A stretch of DNA of 64,000 bases from Cunninghamia lanceolata (GCA_027924645.1 BSBN01001752.1:13286001-13350000); one strand, 5' to 3'. Positions 1-10,718 are shown, counted from the stretch's first letter. Numbers and translations: made by a program. The notes: generated from the letters alone by a model not told the origin.

Positions 1-26
1 AGGTTGAGACACCTTAATTCCCAACA
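1..26 (-). repeat. 3' LTR of Copia-1, first 26 bp only
   Basis: The reverse complement starts TGTTGGGAATTAAGG, matching the outer start of the 5' LTR that ends at 5138. It lies directly beyond the polypurine tract. The rest is outside the window. Confidence 0.85.
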
Positions 27-37
27 TTCTCCCACTT
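27..37 (-). other. Polypurine tract of Copia-1
   Basis: The minus strand reads AAGTGGGAGAA immediately before the TGTTGG start of the 3' LTR. This is the expected plus-strand DNA primer site. The same tract sits at the same place in Copia-3 (26800-26810). Confidence 0.8.
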
Positions 38-321
38 GTCGAACACCTTGTAAAAGCCAATAGAAATAACAAGATTTAATTGCTATAGGTCGAGAGGCCC
101 ATAGACTCTCAACACCATCTGAACTTCTCTGTGCCCACTGGTTTCGTCAATGCATCCACAACATTATTCAAAGTGTCTACCTTCTCCAATGTCACCTTTC
201 CATCCTCTACCATGTCCCGCACAAAATGAAACTATACATCAATATGCTTTGTTCTAGCATGGAAAGTTGAATTCTTTGCTAAGCAAATGGCACTCTAACT
301 GTTGCAACAGATAGTAATCTA

Positions 322-1596
322 TCATACATCAACACCAATATCTGAACACAATCTCTTAATCCAAATGGCCTCCTTGCAAGCATGAGTAGCTACCATATAC
401 TCATCTTCTGTCATGGATAAAGAAACCACAAGTTGCCGCTTACTCATCCAACTAATTGCACCACCAAACATAGTAAACACATAAGCACTGGTGGATCTCC
501 TGCTATCAATGTCACCTACCCAATCAAAATCCACAAATCCATGAATACTAACAAAATGTGGAGGTTCTATAGGATGACCATGATAACATAGGGAATACTC
601 AGAAGTACCCCACAAATATCTGAACACTCTCTTCACTGCATCCCAATGTACCCATCCAGGATTAGCCATAAACTAACTAAGGACTCCCACTGCTTAAGCA
701 AGGTTTGGTCTAGTATAGACCATAGCATACATCAAGTTGCCAACAACACTAGCATAAGGTACCCTGCTCATGTCCTCCATCTCAGAAGAAGACTTTGGAC
801 AATCATTAACATATAACTTTGTCCCCAAAGAAACAGGAACACACAATGGTCTACAATCTGCCATGCTGAATCTATCCAACACGGTCTTCACATACTTACT
901 TTGGCTTAACCAAAGTTTTATGTTTGCTCTGTCTCTTATGATTTCCATTCCCAGAATGTACCTAGCTACCCCTAAGTTTTTCATCTCAAACTATGCTAAC
1001 CACTAAGACTTCAAATCAGAGATCATATTCTTACCATTCCCAATTAACAACATATCATCAACATACAATGCAATAATGAGAATGCGATCATTGTCAAACT
1101 TGTAATACACACAATGATCTGATTTCGATCTCAGAAATCCAATGGACAACACAAAGGCATCAAATTTCATATACCACATTCTAGGATATTCCTTCAAACC
1201 ATACAAAGACTTCTTCAACTTGCAAACCAAATTTTCTTTACCTTTTTCTATGTAATGCTCTGGTTGTGACATGTAAATCTCTTCCTCCAAGTCACCATGA
1301 AGGAATGTTGTCTTCACATCCATCTATTCCACTTCTAAGTCATAAGTTGCTGCAAGAGATAACAAGAACCGAATAGATGTCAACTTTGCAACGAGAGAGA
1401 AAATTTCATCATAATCAATTCCCTCCACTTGTGAGTACCCCTTTGCAACCAATCTGGCCTTGTACTTTTCAACACTGCCATCTACACCGAATTTCTTCTT
1501 GAACACCCATTTACAGCCAATGGGTTTCCATCCTTCAAGAAAAGGCACCAAGTCCCAAGTTTTATTCTTCTCCAAAGAAGCCATCTCATCTTCCAT
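322..1596 (-). pseudogene. Copia-1 reverse transcriptase and RNase H (broken)
   Basis: Read leftwards from 1596. The RT domain begins at a block ending [11 protein letters not shown], followed by [11 protein letters not shown], then MDVKTTFLHGDLEEE with the first catalytic Asp (about 1320), SLYGLK, and the intact YVDD catalytic box (about 1063). RNase H follows (about 322-560), with GFVDFDWVGD and a changed EDEY where TEAEY is usual. In-frame stops separate the pieces at about 1323, 1000, 690 and 319. Most sit where Gln or Trp is usual, so C-to-T decay explains them. The role would be copying genomic RNA to DNA in the virus-like particle; no functional product is expected. Confidence 0.92.
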
Positions 1597-1605
1597 GGCC
1601 TCCTT

Positions 1606-2892
1606 TTAAGAACTTACATCTTTCATGCCCATAGCCTCTGTCACAGTTCTAGGCTCATCAGTGTTAGTAAGCAAGGCAAAAGCACAACTAGAATCAAGCA
1701 GTGAATAACCAAACCTATCAGGTTGCTTCCTTGTTCGTGTAGACCTCCTCAAAGGCTGAGGTTGAGGTTCTGCTTCTTCTTCTAAACTTTTAGAGTTGCT
1801 AGAGATCTCCTCATCATCAGGTCTCACAAGGTTTGTCGGTTCAGTCTTCTTAGGGGTAGTGAGAAACTAAACCACATCCTCTTTCTTTTCTTTCTCTTTT
1901 GGGTGTAGAACAATGGAAGAAGGTGTTAGCTCTCTGAAAATAACACTTTTGCTATACAACACTTTTTCTGCCACAGGATCCCAAAGCTTGTATCCTTTCA
2001 CACCGACACCATAGCCAATGAATATGCACTTAACAGCCTTGTTCTCCAATTTTGACCTCTTCTCCCTAGGTAGATGAGCATATGCCTCACAACCAAAAAC
2101 ATGAAGATGTCTTATTGAAGGCTTCTTACCAGACCACACCTCCATGAGTGTCTTACCAACAAGAGCTAATGTAGGAGACATGTTTACCAGGTAGCAAGCA
2201 GTGGCAACAACTTCATCCCAAAACTTTTGTTCGAGGCCAGCTCCACTAAGCATACTCCTAGCCTTCTCCATCAGTGTCATGTTCATCCTCTTTGCAACTC
2301 CAATTTGTTGTGGGGTGTATGGAATTGTCTTATGTCTTTCAATCCCAAATTCTTTACATAACTTATCTAATTTTGTGGAACAGAACTCACCACCGTTGTC
2401 AATTCTCAAACACTAAATCTTTTTACTAGACTGATTCTCAACAAAAGCTTTAAACTCTTTGAACTGACTAAAGACTTTAGATTTGCTTCTGAGAAAATAA
2501 ATCCATGTCCTACTGTAATCATCTATGAAAGATACAAACTATACAGATTTAGAGATTGAAGGAATATTAACTGGACCAAACACATCATAATGAATAAGAT
2601 CCAACACACCAGAAGACTTGTGAGAACTCGAGTAAAACTGAACATGGTTTTGCTTTCCATATATACAATGTTCACAAAAGTCTAAATTGAGATTACAATC
2701 ATCTAACCCCTCAATGAGGTTTTTATTTTTTAGAGTTCTAAGACCCTTCTCACCAATGTCACCAAGTCTCTTATGCCATAACATTGTCTTCTCAGCAGGA
2801 AGCTTAACTTCCAAAGCATGAGCACTCTTAGGTACCCAAAATGCACTACCATCAAAATTTGATACAACAGATCTTTTCACTATTGGTTCCAA
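1606..2892 (-). pseudogene. Copia-1 integrase and C-terminal linker (broken)
   Basis: From 2892 leftwards there is a GAG-pre-integrase His/Cys region (LWHKRLGDIG, then CEHCIYGK), the first DDE Asp in YDVFGP, the second in IDNGGE (about 2400), then PQQIGVAKRMN. In the family this last motif reads NGVAER with the catalytic Glu; here that Glu is Lys, so strand transfer would be lost even without the stops. Downstream are the conserved FGCEAYAHLP and GYKLWDP regions and a charged linker (1606-1827) before RT. Stops occur at about 2536, 2412 and 1864. Confidence 0.9.
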
Positions 2893-3138
2893 TGGTGGGG
2901 ATGAAGTGACTGCGGCTCTTTTCTTTGAGTCAGAAGAACTATTGCATTGTGAAATGCATGCCTCCAGCTAAAACAGAGTACCTCTTCAAGTACCCTTCGC
3001 AAGCATCATAGCTCCTCTAGTCATCTTGCATCCGTCTTTCAAAAAGACAACCTGCACACCTGCATCATTCAATTTACTTACAAAGAGTAGGTTCCATGCC
3101 AAGCCTGGGATGTGCATGATCCCAGAGATCCCCTTCAC

Positions 3139-4148
3139 TCATCCATCGGGGAATTGGATTGTGACTCTTCCACGGCCAACTATCTTCAGGTGAGAATCGT
3201 CACCAAGGTACACTCTTCCACCATTGAACTCTTCATACTTTGTAAACCAGTCTTGATGTGAGGTCATGTGGAAAGATGCACCAGAATCAATTAGCCACAC
3301 ATCATTAGATGCATGGGTAGCCAAGGCTGTGATGAAAGCATCACCATCATCTTTTGACTTGTCAGAATCTAAATCTACAAAATTCTTTTTCTTCCTCTTT
3401 TTCTCCTCTTTGCATTCCTTTCTGAAATGCCCAAATTTAACACAGTTCCAACAGAGAGCCTTAAAATTTCTAGGATATTTGGATCTCCCACGAGATTTGG
3501 ATCTACCCTTCTCAGTTTTCTTGTCCTTTTTCCCTTTCTCCTTGGGTCTTCCATGAACTGCAAGAGCCTCTTTAGCCAATTCAGATGACTTTCTCCACAT
3601 CTCTTCAGATAATAGCAAAGAAACCACTTCATCCATTTTGAAAGTGGATGTGGTACTCCTGATGGCCATAACAAGATGATCCCTTGAATCCAAAAAAGAA
3701 CAAAGCAAGGTCATACATCGATCATCCTCCTCCATTTTCACACCAACGGATGTCAACTGTGCAACTAGCATGTTAAATGCATTCAGATGGTCTACAATGG
3801 ATCCTCCATCTTCCATCCTTAGAGAATATAGCTTCTTTCATGGGAATAACTTGTTTACCAGGGATTTGGCCTGATAAACATCACCAATTTTCTTCCATAG
3901 CTCCTTTACGGTCTTCTCCTCATGGACATTTAACAAGATAGAGTCAGCCAAACAGAGTCTCACAAGACCCTTCGCTTTTCGATCCTTGAGATCCCAATCA
4001 TCTTGTGACATTGCCACTAGTTTTACACTAGAAATTGCTTCCTGTAGATCTCGATCAACAAGCATGGACCTTCCATCTTAAGTTTTCACAACTCGAAATT
4101 GGTGCCATTAAACTTCTCCACCTCTACTCTTCCCAATGCGCCTGCCAT
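3139..4148 (-). pseudogene. Copia-1 gag and aspartic protease (broken)
   Basis: The start is the ATG at 4146-4148 (MAGALGRVEVEKFNG), 105 nt inside the primer site, as in related elements. The UBN2-type gag capsid region follows, then a basic stretch and a CCHC zinc knuckle CWNCVKFGHFRKEC (about 3420-3465) for RNA packaging. The protease signature WLIDSGASFHMT (about 3260-3300) has intact DSG. Damage visible: a TGA in place of Trp just after the start, a frameshift near 4075, and a TGA at 3838 (LFP*KKLYS, probably CGA to TGA). The polyprotein would assemble the cytoplasmic virus-like particle. Confidence 0.88.
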
Positions 4149-4252
4149 CTCCTTCCTGCAATAAGATTTCAGAATACTCTGCACGGACTCCCACTCAATC
4201 TAAGATCAGCTCAAAAAACCCCTACCCAACAACTAGGACCAAAGGTGATCAA

Positions 4253-4264
4253 GCTCTGATACCA
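4253..4264 (-). other. Primer binding site (initiator tRNA-Met) of Copia-1
   Basis: The minus strand reads TGGTATCAGAGC, the usual primer site of plant Copia elements, complementary to the 3' end of initiator Met tRNA. It starts 2 nt inside the 5' LTR end and fixes element orientation. Confidence 0.93.
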
Positions 4265-4438
4265 ACTGAAAAGAAGCTAGGTGTGCGAAAATCATTTCCT
4301 ACACTAATCTAATGAGGAGATATGTATGCAAATTCTTTACAACCTTTACAATTATAGTGATGTTAACACAACAATAGAGATATTGCAGCAATACACATAC
4401 ACATAGAATGTAGATAGAAGAGAGAGACAAGATATAAT

Positions 4439-4471
4439 GTGGGGAAAACCCTTTCGGGTGAAAAAACCCAC
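4439..4471 (-). promoter_or_regulatory. ENE-like U-rich internal-loop hairpin in Copia-1 5' LTR
   Basis: On the sense strand an outer stem GTGGG/CCCAC encloses a U-rich internal loop (TTTTTTCA opposite TTTT), then an inner stem CCC-GAAA-GGG. It lies about 160 nt downstream of the TATA box, so probably within the transcript. See the finding on this motif; function is inferred from shape only. Confidence 0.55.
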
Positions 4472-4628
4472 ACTCCAAAACCTGCACAATGTATTATCAA
4501 AACAAAGAATGTTTACAACACACTTGCAATGTAAGTCTTCTTAGGAATCTTTGACACTCGTATCTAGAGATATTTCGGCAGCATAATAGTACCTGTCAAT
4601 TACACTATGCATCTCCCATCTGAGCACC

Positions 4629-4636
4629 TATTTATA
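4629..4636 (-). promoter_or_regulatory. TATA box of Copia-1 5' LTR
   Basis: The minus strand reads TATAAATA within the LTR, the likely RNA polymerase II core promoter. About 500 nt of U3 lie upstream and about 360 nt of R/U5 downstream. Confidence 0.6.
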
Positions 4637-5160
4637 AAGAAGTTTCAAGGCAAAAATGGAACCTTCTTGAGATGGGCATCCATCTTGGCCTCGTGGCACA
4701 AAACCCATGCCTAAGGACACTTGTCCAACACTGCAGCATGGTTCTAACACTTGTCATATCACCCCATCCCAAAATGGCTGCCTAGTCCCAAGATAGGCTA
4801 TGACAGATGCTCTTACACACCTTACAGTTGTCATAGAATTCGTCATAACTGACAAAACTTACAACTGTAAGAGAATCTATCATACATTGACTAAAAATAG
4901 CATATTCCTCTTACAACATGTCATAACCTCCCTTGGGCACCCAAAGATGCCTATATCCACATGGAGTGGGTTGACCATCCTAGTCGCCTTACAAGTGGAG
5001 TGACAACTCATCATGCACTTCACACTAAATGAAAAAATAAGATGTGCAACTTAATTACATCATAGGCTAATAAAATAAATACATTACAAATAATAAATAC
5101 AAGGAATTACCAAGGTTAGGACACCTTAATTCCCAACAAGTCTCACGGTTAGTGGGAGCA

Positions 5161-5928
5161 ATGGCAGATGAGGGTAAATTAAAGGTAGATAAATTCAATG
5201 GGTAGAACTATTAGTTATGGAAGATGCAGATGGAGGATTATCTCTATCAAAAGGATTTACGAAGGTCGTTGGAAGGAAAGGCCAAGAAACTGGCAGTAAT
5301 GACTAATGAGGATTGGGAACTTCTGGTCAAAAAGGCACTAGGAACCATTCAGTTGTGCCTGGCACCATCTGTGGCATTCAATATAATAGAAGTGAAGACA
5401 ATAGATGAACTGATGAAATCTTTGGCTAAATTGTATGAAAAACCCTCAGCCTCCAATAAGGTATTTCTCATGAAGTGTTTGTTTAATCTGAAAATGATTC
5501 AAGGTGGATCTATGTCAGATCATTTAAATGAGTTTAATACGATTACTAGTCAGTTAACTTCTATAAAAGTGAAATTTGATGAAGAGGTGAGGGCTCTCTT
5601 GGTTTTATGTTCTTTGCCAGAAATCTAGAATAGCTTGGTAATGGTTGTAAGTAAATCTCTCTCTAGTTCAAATACTTTGAAATTTGATGATGTTGTTGGT
5701 GTTATCCTTAGTGAGGAAATGCGACGGAAAAGCACAGGTGAGAGTTCAACATCAGGTAATGCTTTGACTGTAGAGAACAGGGGAAGAACAAAGGAGAGAG
5801 GAAAAAGCCCAACAAATCGCAGGAAGTCACAGGGAGAGTCAAAGAAAGGCAGATCTAAATCCAGAGGAAGAATGGATTGCTGGCACTGTGGAAAACCAAG
5901 ACACTTGAAGAAGGATTGCTGGTCTTGA
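5161..5928 (+). pseudogene. Copia-2 gag (broken)
   Basis: Starts MADEGKLKVDKFNG at 5161, followed by two stops in the first 20 codons at positions that are Trp or Gln in relatives. The UBN2-type capsid region spans about 5224-5700 with a further TAG at 5626. A Ser/Arg/Lys-rich basic tract precedes a zinc knuckle CWHCGKPRHLKKDC near 5878-5920 (family form C-x2-C-x4-H-x4-C, preserved). The product would coat and package element RNA. Confidence 0.88.
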
Positions 5929-7353
5929 AAGGGAAAACAAGGAGATGGACAACATGATGACAGTAAGGAAGCTAATGTTGCAAGTAATAAATTACAAGAT
6001 GTTTTAATTTTGTGTTTAGATAATGCTAATGATTCCTAGGTAGTAGATTCAAGGGCTTCATTTCATGCCACACCCCATAGGAAATATTTTGTAGATTATG
6101 TTCAAGGTGATTTTGGACAGGTATATTTGGGTCATGATGAACCCTGTCAGATTGTTAGAAAAGGAAAGATAAAAATCAAGTTGTAGAATGGAAATGAATG
6201 GTTGCTATAGGAGGTAAGGCATGTTCCAAATTTGAGAAGGAATTTAATTTCTTCATGACAACTGGGTAGTGAAGGTTGCATAGTTACCTTTTCAGACAAA
6301 GTCTGGAAGGTCACTAAAGGTGTGTTAGTAGTATCTAAAGGTGAAAAGGTATGCACATTATATTTGTGTATTGGTAATACTTATTCTACCCTAGCTGCTA
6401 TAGAAACAGTTGCTACTGAGACAATTATAGCACTTGCTACAAGGATAGAAATAAAATTGTGGCACCATAGACTTGGGCACATGAGTGAGAAAGGGATGAA
6501 TATCCTTCACTCCAGAAAGTTGCTACCAAGTTTGAAGTAGATTGACTTAGATTTCTGCAAAAATTATGTTTATGGAAAATAGAAAAGAGTCTGATTTCTC
6601 AAAGTTGGGAAAGAGAAGAAGAGTGAGAAATTAGAGCTTGAGCATTAAGATGTATGAGGACCAGCTCAAGTATCTTCTCTTTGTGGCTCTTGCTATTATG
6701 TTACTTTTATTGATGATGCAACTAGGAAAACATGGGTGTATTTCCTAAAACAAAAATAAGAAGTATTTGAAACTTTTAAAAAGTGGAAAGCTTTGGTTGA
6801 GAATGAGATAGGAAAAAAGTTGAAGTGTCTCAGATCTGATAATGGAGATGAGTATTGCATCAGAGAATTTGAGAATTACTATTCATATAATGGAATCCAT
6901 AGGCAGAAAATAGTTCCTGGAACCCCACAAGAAAATGGTGTGTCTGAGAGGATGAATAGGACCATTATGGAGCATGCAAGGAGCATGAGATTGCATGTTG
7001 GACTACCCTTACACTTTTGGGTAGATGTTATACATACCGTTGTTTATTTAATAAACGGGGGACCTTCAAATCCTTTGGATGGTGGCATTCTAGAGGAGGC
7101 ATGGATGGGTAAAAAGGTAAATTATTCATTTTTGAAAACCTTTGGTTGTGAAGCTTTTGTCCATGTTGATATTGAAAATAGAACCAAGCTTGAGGCTAAG
7201 TCTAAAAAATGTACCTTTATTGGATATGGAGTAGATGAATTTGGTTATCGGTTATGGGATTATAAAAATCATAAAATCATTAGGAGCAGAGATGTTATAT
7301 TTAATGAGAAAGTCATGTATAAGGATCAGCTGCAGGAAAAGAAGCATGAATAG
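5929..7353 (+). pseudogene. Copia-2 protease and integrase (broken)
   Basis: The protease signature is VVDSRASFH (about 6045); the family has DSGA, so the catalytic Asp stays but the Gly is Arg. The His/Cys region starts LWHHRLGHMSEKG (about 6455) with its downstream Cys pair damaged. The integrase core has stops around 6640-6760, then SDNGDEY with the second Asp (about 6838) and PQENGVSERMN with the catalytic Glu retained (about 6930). FGCEAFVHV and GYRLWDY follow, as in other Copia integrases. It would insert the cDNA in the nucleus; it is not functional now. Confidence 0.88.
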
Positions 7354-7559
7354 GCCAAAAAGGAATATGTGGTGCTGGATGAGATTCCAAAAAATAAAAT
7401 GCCAGTGGTACCTAATGCTTAGCAACAACAAGTTATCCCATAGACTCCTGCAAGTGTTAGACATTCTACAAGGATAACGAGACCTCTAGAAATATTTTCT
7501 CCATTATTATATTCTATATTATTAACTGATTCTGGTGAACCTGAAGGTTATGAAGAAGC

Positions 7560-9048
7560 AATGCAGGTAGATACAAAAAAGCAATGGGAGCTAGGCATGA
7601 AAGAGAAATGGATTCCTTGCTGCAGAATCAAACTTGGGACTTAGTCAAATTGCCTGCAGGTAAAAGAGCATTGCCAAATAAATGTGTTTACAAGTTGAAG
7701 GAAGAAGATTGAGGCAAGAAAAGATATAAGGTCAAACTCGTGGTAAAAGGTTTTGCATAAAAAAAAGGTATAGATTTTGATGAAATATTTTCTCCGGTTG
7801 TAAAGATGACTTCTATTAGAACTATTCTAAGTCTCGTGGCTGCAAAAGACTTGCATCTTGAACAGCTAGATGTGAAAACAACATTTCTCCATGGGGATTT
7901 GGAAGAGGAAATATATGTGCCGCAACCATAGGGATATGAGGTCAAGGGTAGGGAGGAATCTGTGTGCAAGTTAAAGAAGAGTTTGTATGGCCTGAAGCAA
8001 GCCCCTCGACAATGGTATTTGAAATTTGATAGTTTTATGGTTGAACAAGGTTACAAAAGATGTCATTCTGATTATTGTGTTTATTTTAAGAAATTGGGTA
8101 ATGGTAGCTATATTATCCTATTGCTTTATGTTGATGACATGCTTGTTGCCAGGTCTAACATGCAGCATATTAATGAAATATAAGCAGAAATTAGAAAATA
8201 CATTTGCTATGAAGGATTTGGGTGTAGAAAAACAAATCCTTGGTATGAGGATCATATGGGACAGGACAAACAGAAAATTATTTTTGTCTCAAAGTTAGTA
8301 TGTAGAGAAGGTGTTGAAAAGGTTTAACATGTAGAATTCAAAAGCAGTTAGTACACCTTTGCCTAGTCATTTTAAGTTGACTAAGGAGATGTGTCCAAAG
8401 ACACAAGAGGAGGAAGACAAAATACCTAAGATACCATATGTATCAGCACTTGGCAGCTTGATGTATGCAATGGTATGTACAAGGCTAGATATTGCACATG
8501 CACTGGGATTTGTGAGCAGGTATATGAACAATCCAAGAATGGAACATTAGAATGTGGTAAAATGGATTCTCCGATATTTGAGAGGTACTACTTCAAAGAA
8601 ACTATCTTTTGGAGGAACAAATTCTGCTCTAAAAGGATATGTTGACTCTGATCTGGCGGGTGATATTGATAGTAGGAGGAGTACTATAGGGTATGTTTTT
8701 ACTATAGGAGGTACTATAGTCAGTTGGATTTCAAGGTTACAAAAGGTTGTTGTGCTTTCAATCATTGAAGATGAGTATATTGTTGTTATGGAAGCTAGCA
8801 AGGAGATGATTTGGTTACAACATTTTCTGGAGGAATTGGGGCAATGACAAGAAGATAGCCCTTTATACATTGATAGCGAGAGTGCCATTCATCTTCCTAA
8901 GAACTCAACTCTGCATTCAAAAACTAAGCATATACAACTCAAATACCACTTCATCCGGTCAGTTTTGGAGGATGGACAGTTGAAGCTAGAGAAAATTCAC
9001 ACAAGTGAGAAACCTACAGATATGTTCACAAAGGCAGTTACATGGTAA
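7560..9048 (+). pseudogene. Copia-2 reverse transcriptase and RNase H (broken)
   Basis: RT motifs in order: TWDLVKLPAGKRAL with a stop before it, LDVKTTFLHGDLEEE with the first catalytic Asp (about 7868), CKLKKSLYGLKQAPRQW (about 7965), and LLYVDDMLVA (about 8130) with both Asp intact. A frameshift follows near 8183, where the reading frame changes from NEI to FAMKDLGV. RNase H runs about 8635-9048: YVDSDLAGDIDSRRS, then EDEY, then YIDSESAIHL and KHIQLKYHF. Several TAG/TAA stops break it. Confidence 0.9.
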
Positions 9049-9172
9049 AAACTAATTTCCTCATCAATTTTCATTGGCCTTCATGACTGATAATGGTGGG
9101 CATAAGAAACCATCCAGGCCTGTAATCCAGTGGGAGTTGCAAGTGCAGCAGTGTCATCCAAGATCAGTCTCC

Positions 9173-9222
9173 AAGTGGGAGATTGTTTGGTGTGGAGCTT
9201 GATCGGTCTCTAAGTGGGAGAT
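9173..9222 (+). other. Duplicated polypurine tract of Copia-2
   Basis: AAGTGGGAGATTGTT occurs at about 9173 and again at 9212, inside a tandem duplication of about 39 bp. Only the second copy directly abuts the 3' LTR start at 9223. Confidence 0.75.
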
Positions 9223-9605
9223 TGTTGGTATGTGGTGACTGATCATGCAAGTATTGTACACTCATAACATATCCTCATTGGGGTTCGGAGTTGATTGTTA
9301 ATTTTTGTTAACTGACAAAAGAAAAATGATATTATAAAACCCTAATTCTAGAAGCTTCCAAAAAGCTTGTTATAAGCGGTTGGGATGTATGTTGTGGGGG
9401 TGGAATTTATGAGATTGTAATTTGTTTTGCACTAGATAATAAAATCATTGAATGGCTGAGTTTCTGTGGATGTAGCCCATTTTGGGTGAACCACATTAAA
9501 TTTCTGTGTTGATCTCTTTGTGTTGTTCTTCATTGTTATATTTGGGTTATTTAATCTACATATAATTGTTAGTGTTTATTACTTTGATCTGCTTGAACCC
9601 TAACA
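9223..9605 (+). repeat. 3' LTR of Copia-2 (383 bp)
   Basis: Runs from TGTTGGTATGTGGTG to CTTGAACCCTAACA, with TG...CA ends and a polypurine tract before it. A TATAAAA box lies at 9333-9339. A hairpin (TGTGG/CCACA outer stem, CCCA/TGGG inner stem) lies at 9465-9495. The solo LTR at 59629-60087 is a second copy of this family. Confidence 0.88.
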
Positions 9606-10472
9606 GTAACCCCCTTAATTCCTCAAGATTGTTAGAGCTTATGAAGTTCTCAAGTGCATCATTAGCTATCAGTCTCCTTTTGCTAGTAGTGGGCCCCAAT
9701 TCTCAGGTGGTGATTATATAAGGTAAGTATTCTCATTTCACTTGGGATTTATGCACCAACTATTAGATAAAAGGCCACGTTGTCTTATTGTGTTGCCCAT
9801 GCACTCCTTCAAGATCAATCTTGTTGTTATTTTAGTGTTGTTCCATTGGTTGAAGCAACCAACTCAATAAAGGGTTGACCCTAGAATTTCATTTAGGCAT
9901 CTCCTTGGGTGAGCTCATTCAAAATTGTACACAATGTGTTGGTAATGTGATTAGTTGTGCACTAGATAATCTAAGACTCTACAAAACTCCATGAAAAAGT
10001 TTAATAAAATGTCAAAGGTTGATTGCATGAGACATCTGATCATTTTGTGATTAATGGACAAGATTGTGAACTTAACGTGCATAGTCTTTTGAGACTTCCC
10101 TTTGCAATGGGAACTATTAATATCATCGAGCTCCAATATTCTACGAACCATGAGAATTATGAGTACTTTCAAAAATTTAATGAGCATACACCAACATTCA
10201 AGGTGCATTCAAGTGTGTGATTTCCTCTTCCACTACATTCTTCAACAACATTCATGAGCCAAGTGGAAACACATTCTTATTAGAAGTTCATGGTACTAGG
10301 AAACTCATATTGGAGAGTGGTCCTTGTGTGATCCAAGGTATTCAATCCTATTTATTTTTAGTATGATAAATATGTACATTCTTCTTGGTATAAATAAGAA
10401 CTTTTATGTTCATTATTTAGATAGATTGTATAAGGTTTCCCATGCTCATAGGAGCTCTCAATTTTTTATATT
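9606..10472 (+). other. Unassigned repeat-like DNA
   Basis: Short reading fragments only (for example 10023-10220), with no family motif I can name. It lies between the end of Copia-2 and the SIRE-like LTR remains, and is probably degraded retroelement DNA. Confidence 0.3.
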
Positions 10473-10718
10473 TGTTGAAAGAACAAGACAACTAAAAGGG
10501 AGGGGGTGAATCAATTGTATCAAAACCTTAAATTCTTTTGAACAAAATCACATTCACATTCACTTACTTTAACCCCTTAATCTGTTATGAAGATTAAACA
10601 TGAAATGCAAAATCAAAACTTAAACACATCAACACCATACACACATCAACACCAGATTTTTACGTGGAAAACCCTAAAAGGGAAAAACCACAGTGAGTGT
10701 TAGCTCTGTAGGAGTCAA
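10473..10718 (-). repeat. SIRE-like Copia LTR end fragment
   Basis: The minus strand ends ATTCACCCCCTCCCTTTTAG...CAACA, the C-tract end typical of SIRE/Maximus-type Copia LTRs. Truncated on the right where a second copy of the family starts (about 10719). It contains a U-rich-loop hairpin (10664-10691). Confidence 0.55.
10664..10691 (-). promoter_or_regulatory. ENE-like hairpin in SIRE-like LTR fragment
   Basis: Sense (minus) strand: outer stem GTGG/CCAC, loop TTTTT opposite TTTT, inner stem CCCT/AGGG. Near-symmetrical and undamaged. Confidence 0.5.

Larger units (their letters stand above)
1..5138 (-). mobile_element. Copia-1: Ty1/Copia retrotransposon, 3' LTR truncated by window edge
   Basis: Read on the minus strand the order is 5' LTR (4267-5138), tRNA-Met type primer site, gag, protease, integrase, RT, RNase H, polypurine tract and the first 26 bp of the 3' LTR. 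This is the canonical Copia order, and the protein motifs fit the Tork/Tnt1-like branch. The element is dead: each domain is broken by stops or frameshifts. Its right end abuts the gag leader of plus-strand Copia-2, so it inserted into that older element; the target duplication (agtct at 5139-5143 predicted) cannot be confirmed because the left end lies outside the window. Confidence 0.93.
4267..5138 (-). repeat. 5' LTR of Copia-1 (872 bp)
   Basis: On the minus strand it runs from TGTTGGGAATTAAGG to CTAGCTTCTTTTCA, with TG...CA ends, and is followed by the primer site. It carries a TATA box at 4629-4636 and a U-rich-loop hairpin at 4439-4471. The same family forms the solo LTR at 14912-16989 and, more distantly, the LTRs of Copia-3 and Copia-4. 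Confidence 0.92.
5139..9605 (+). mobile_element. Copia-2: Ty1/Copia retrotransposon, 5' LTR displaced by Copia-1
   Basis: A plus-strand Copia polyprotein runs from a gag ATG at 5161 to RNase H near 9048, then a duplicated polypurine tract and a 383-bp 3' LTR. Only 22 bp of leader precede gag, because Copia-1 inserted there; the 5' LTR and primer site should lie left of this window. Domain order and motifs place it in the Tork/Tnt1-like branch, but its LTR family (TGTTGGTATG...) differs from Copia-1, -3 and -4. Numerous stops show it is old and inactive. Confidence 0.92.
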
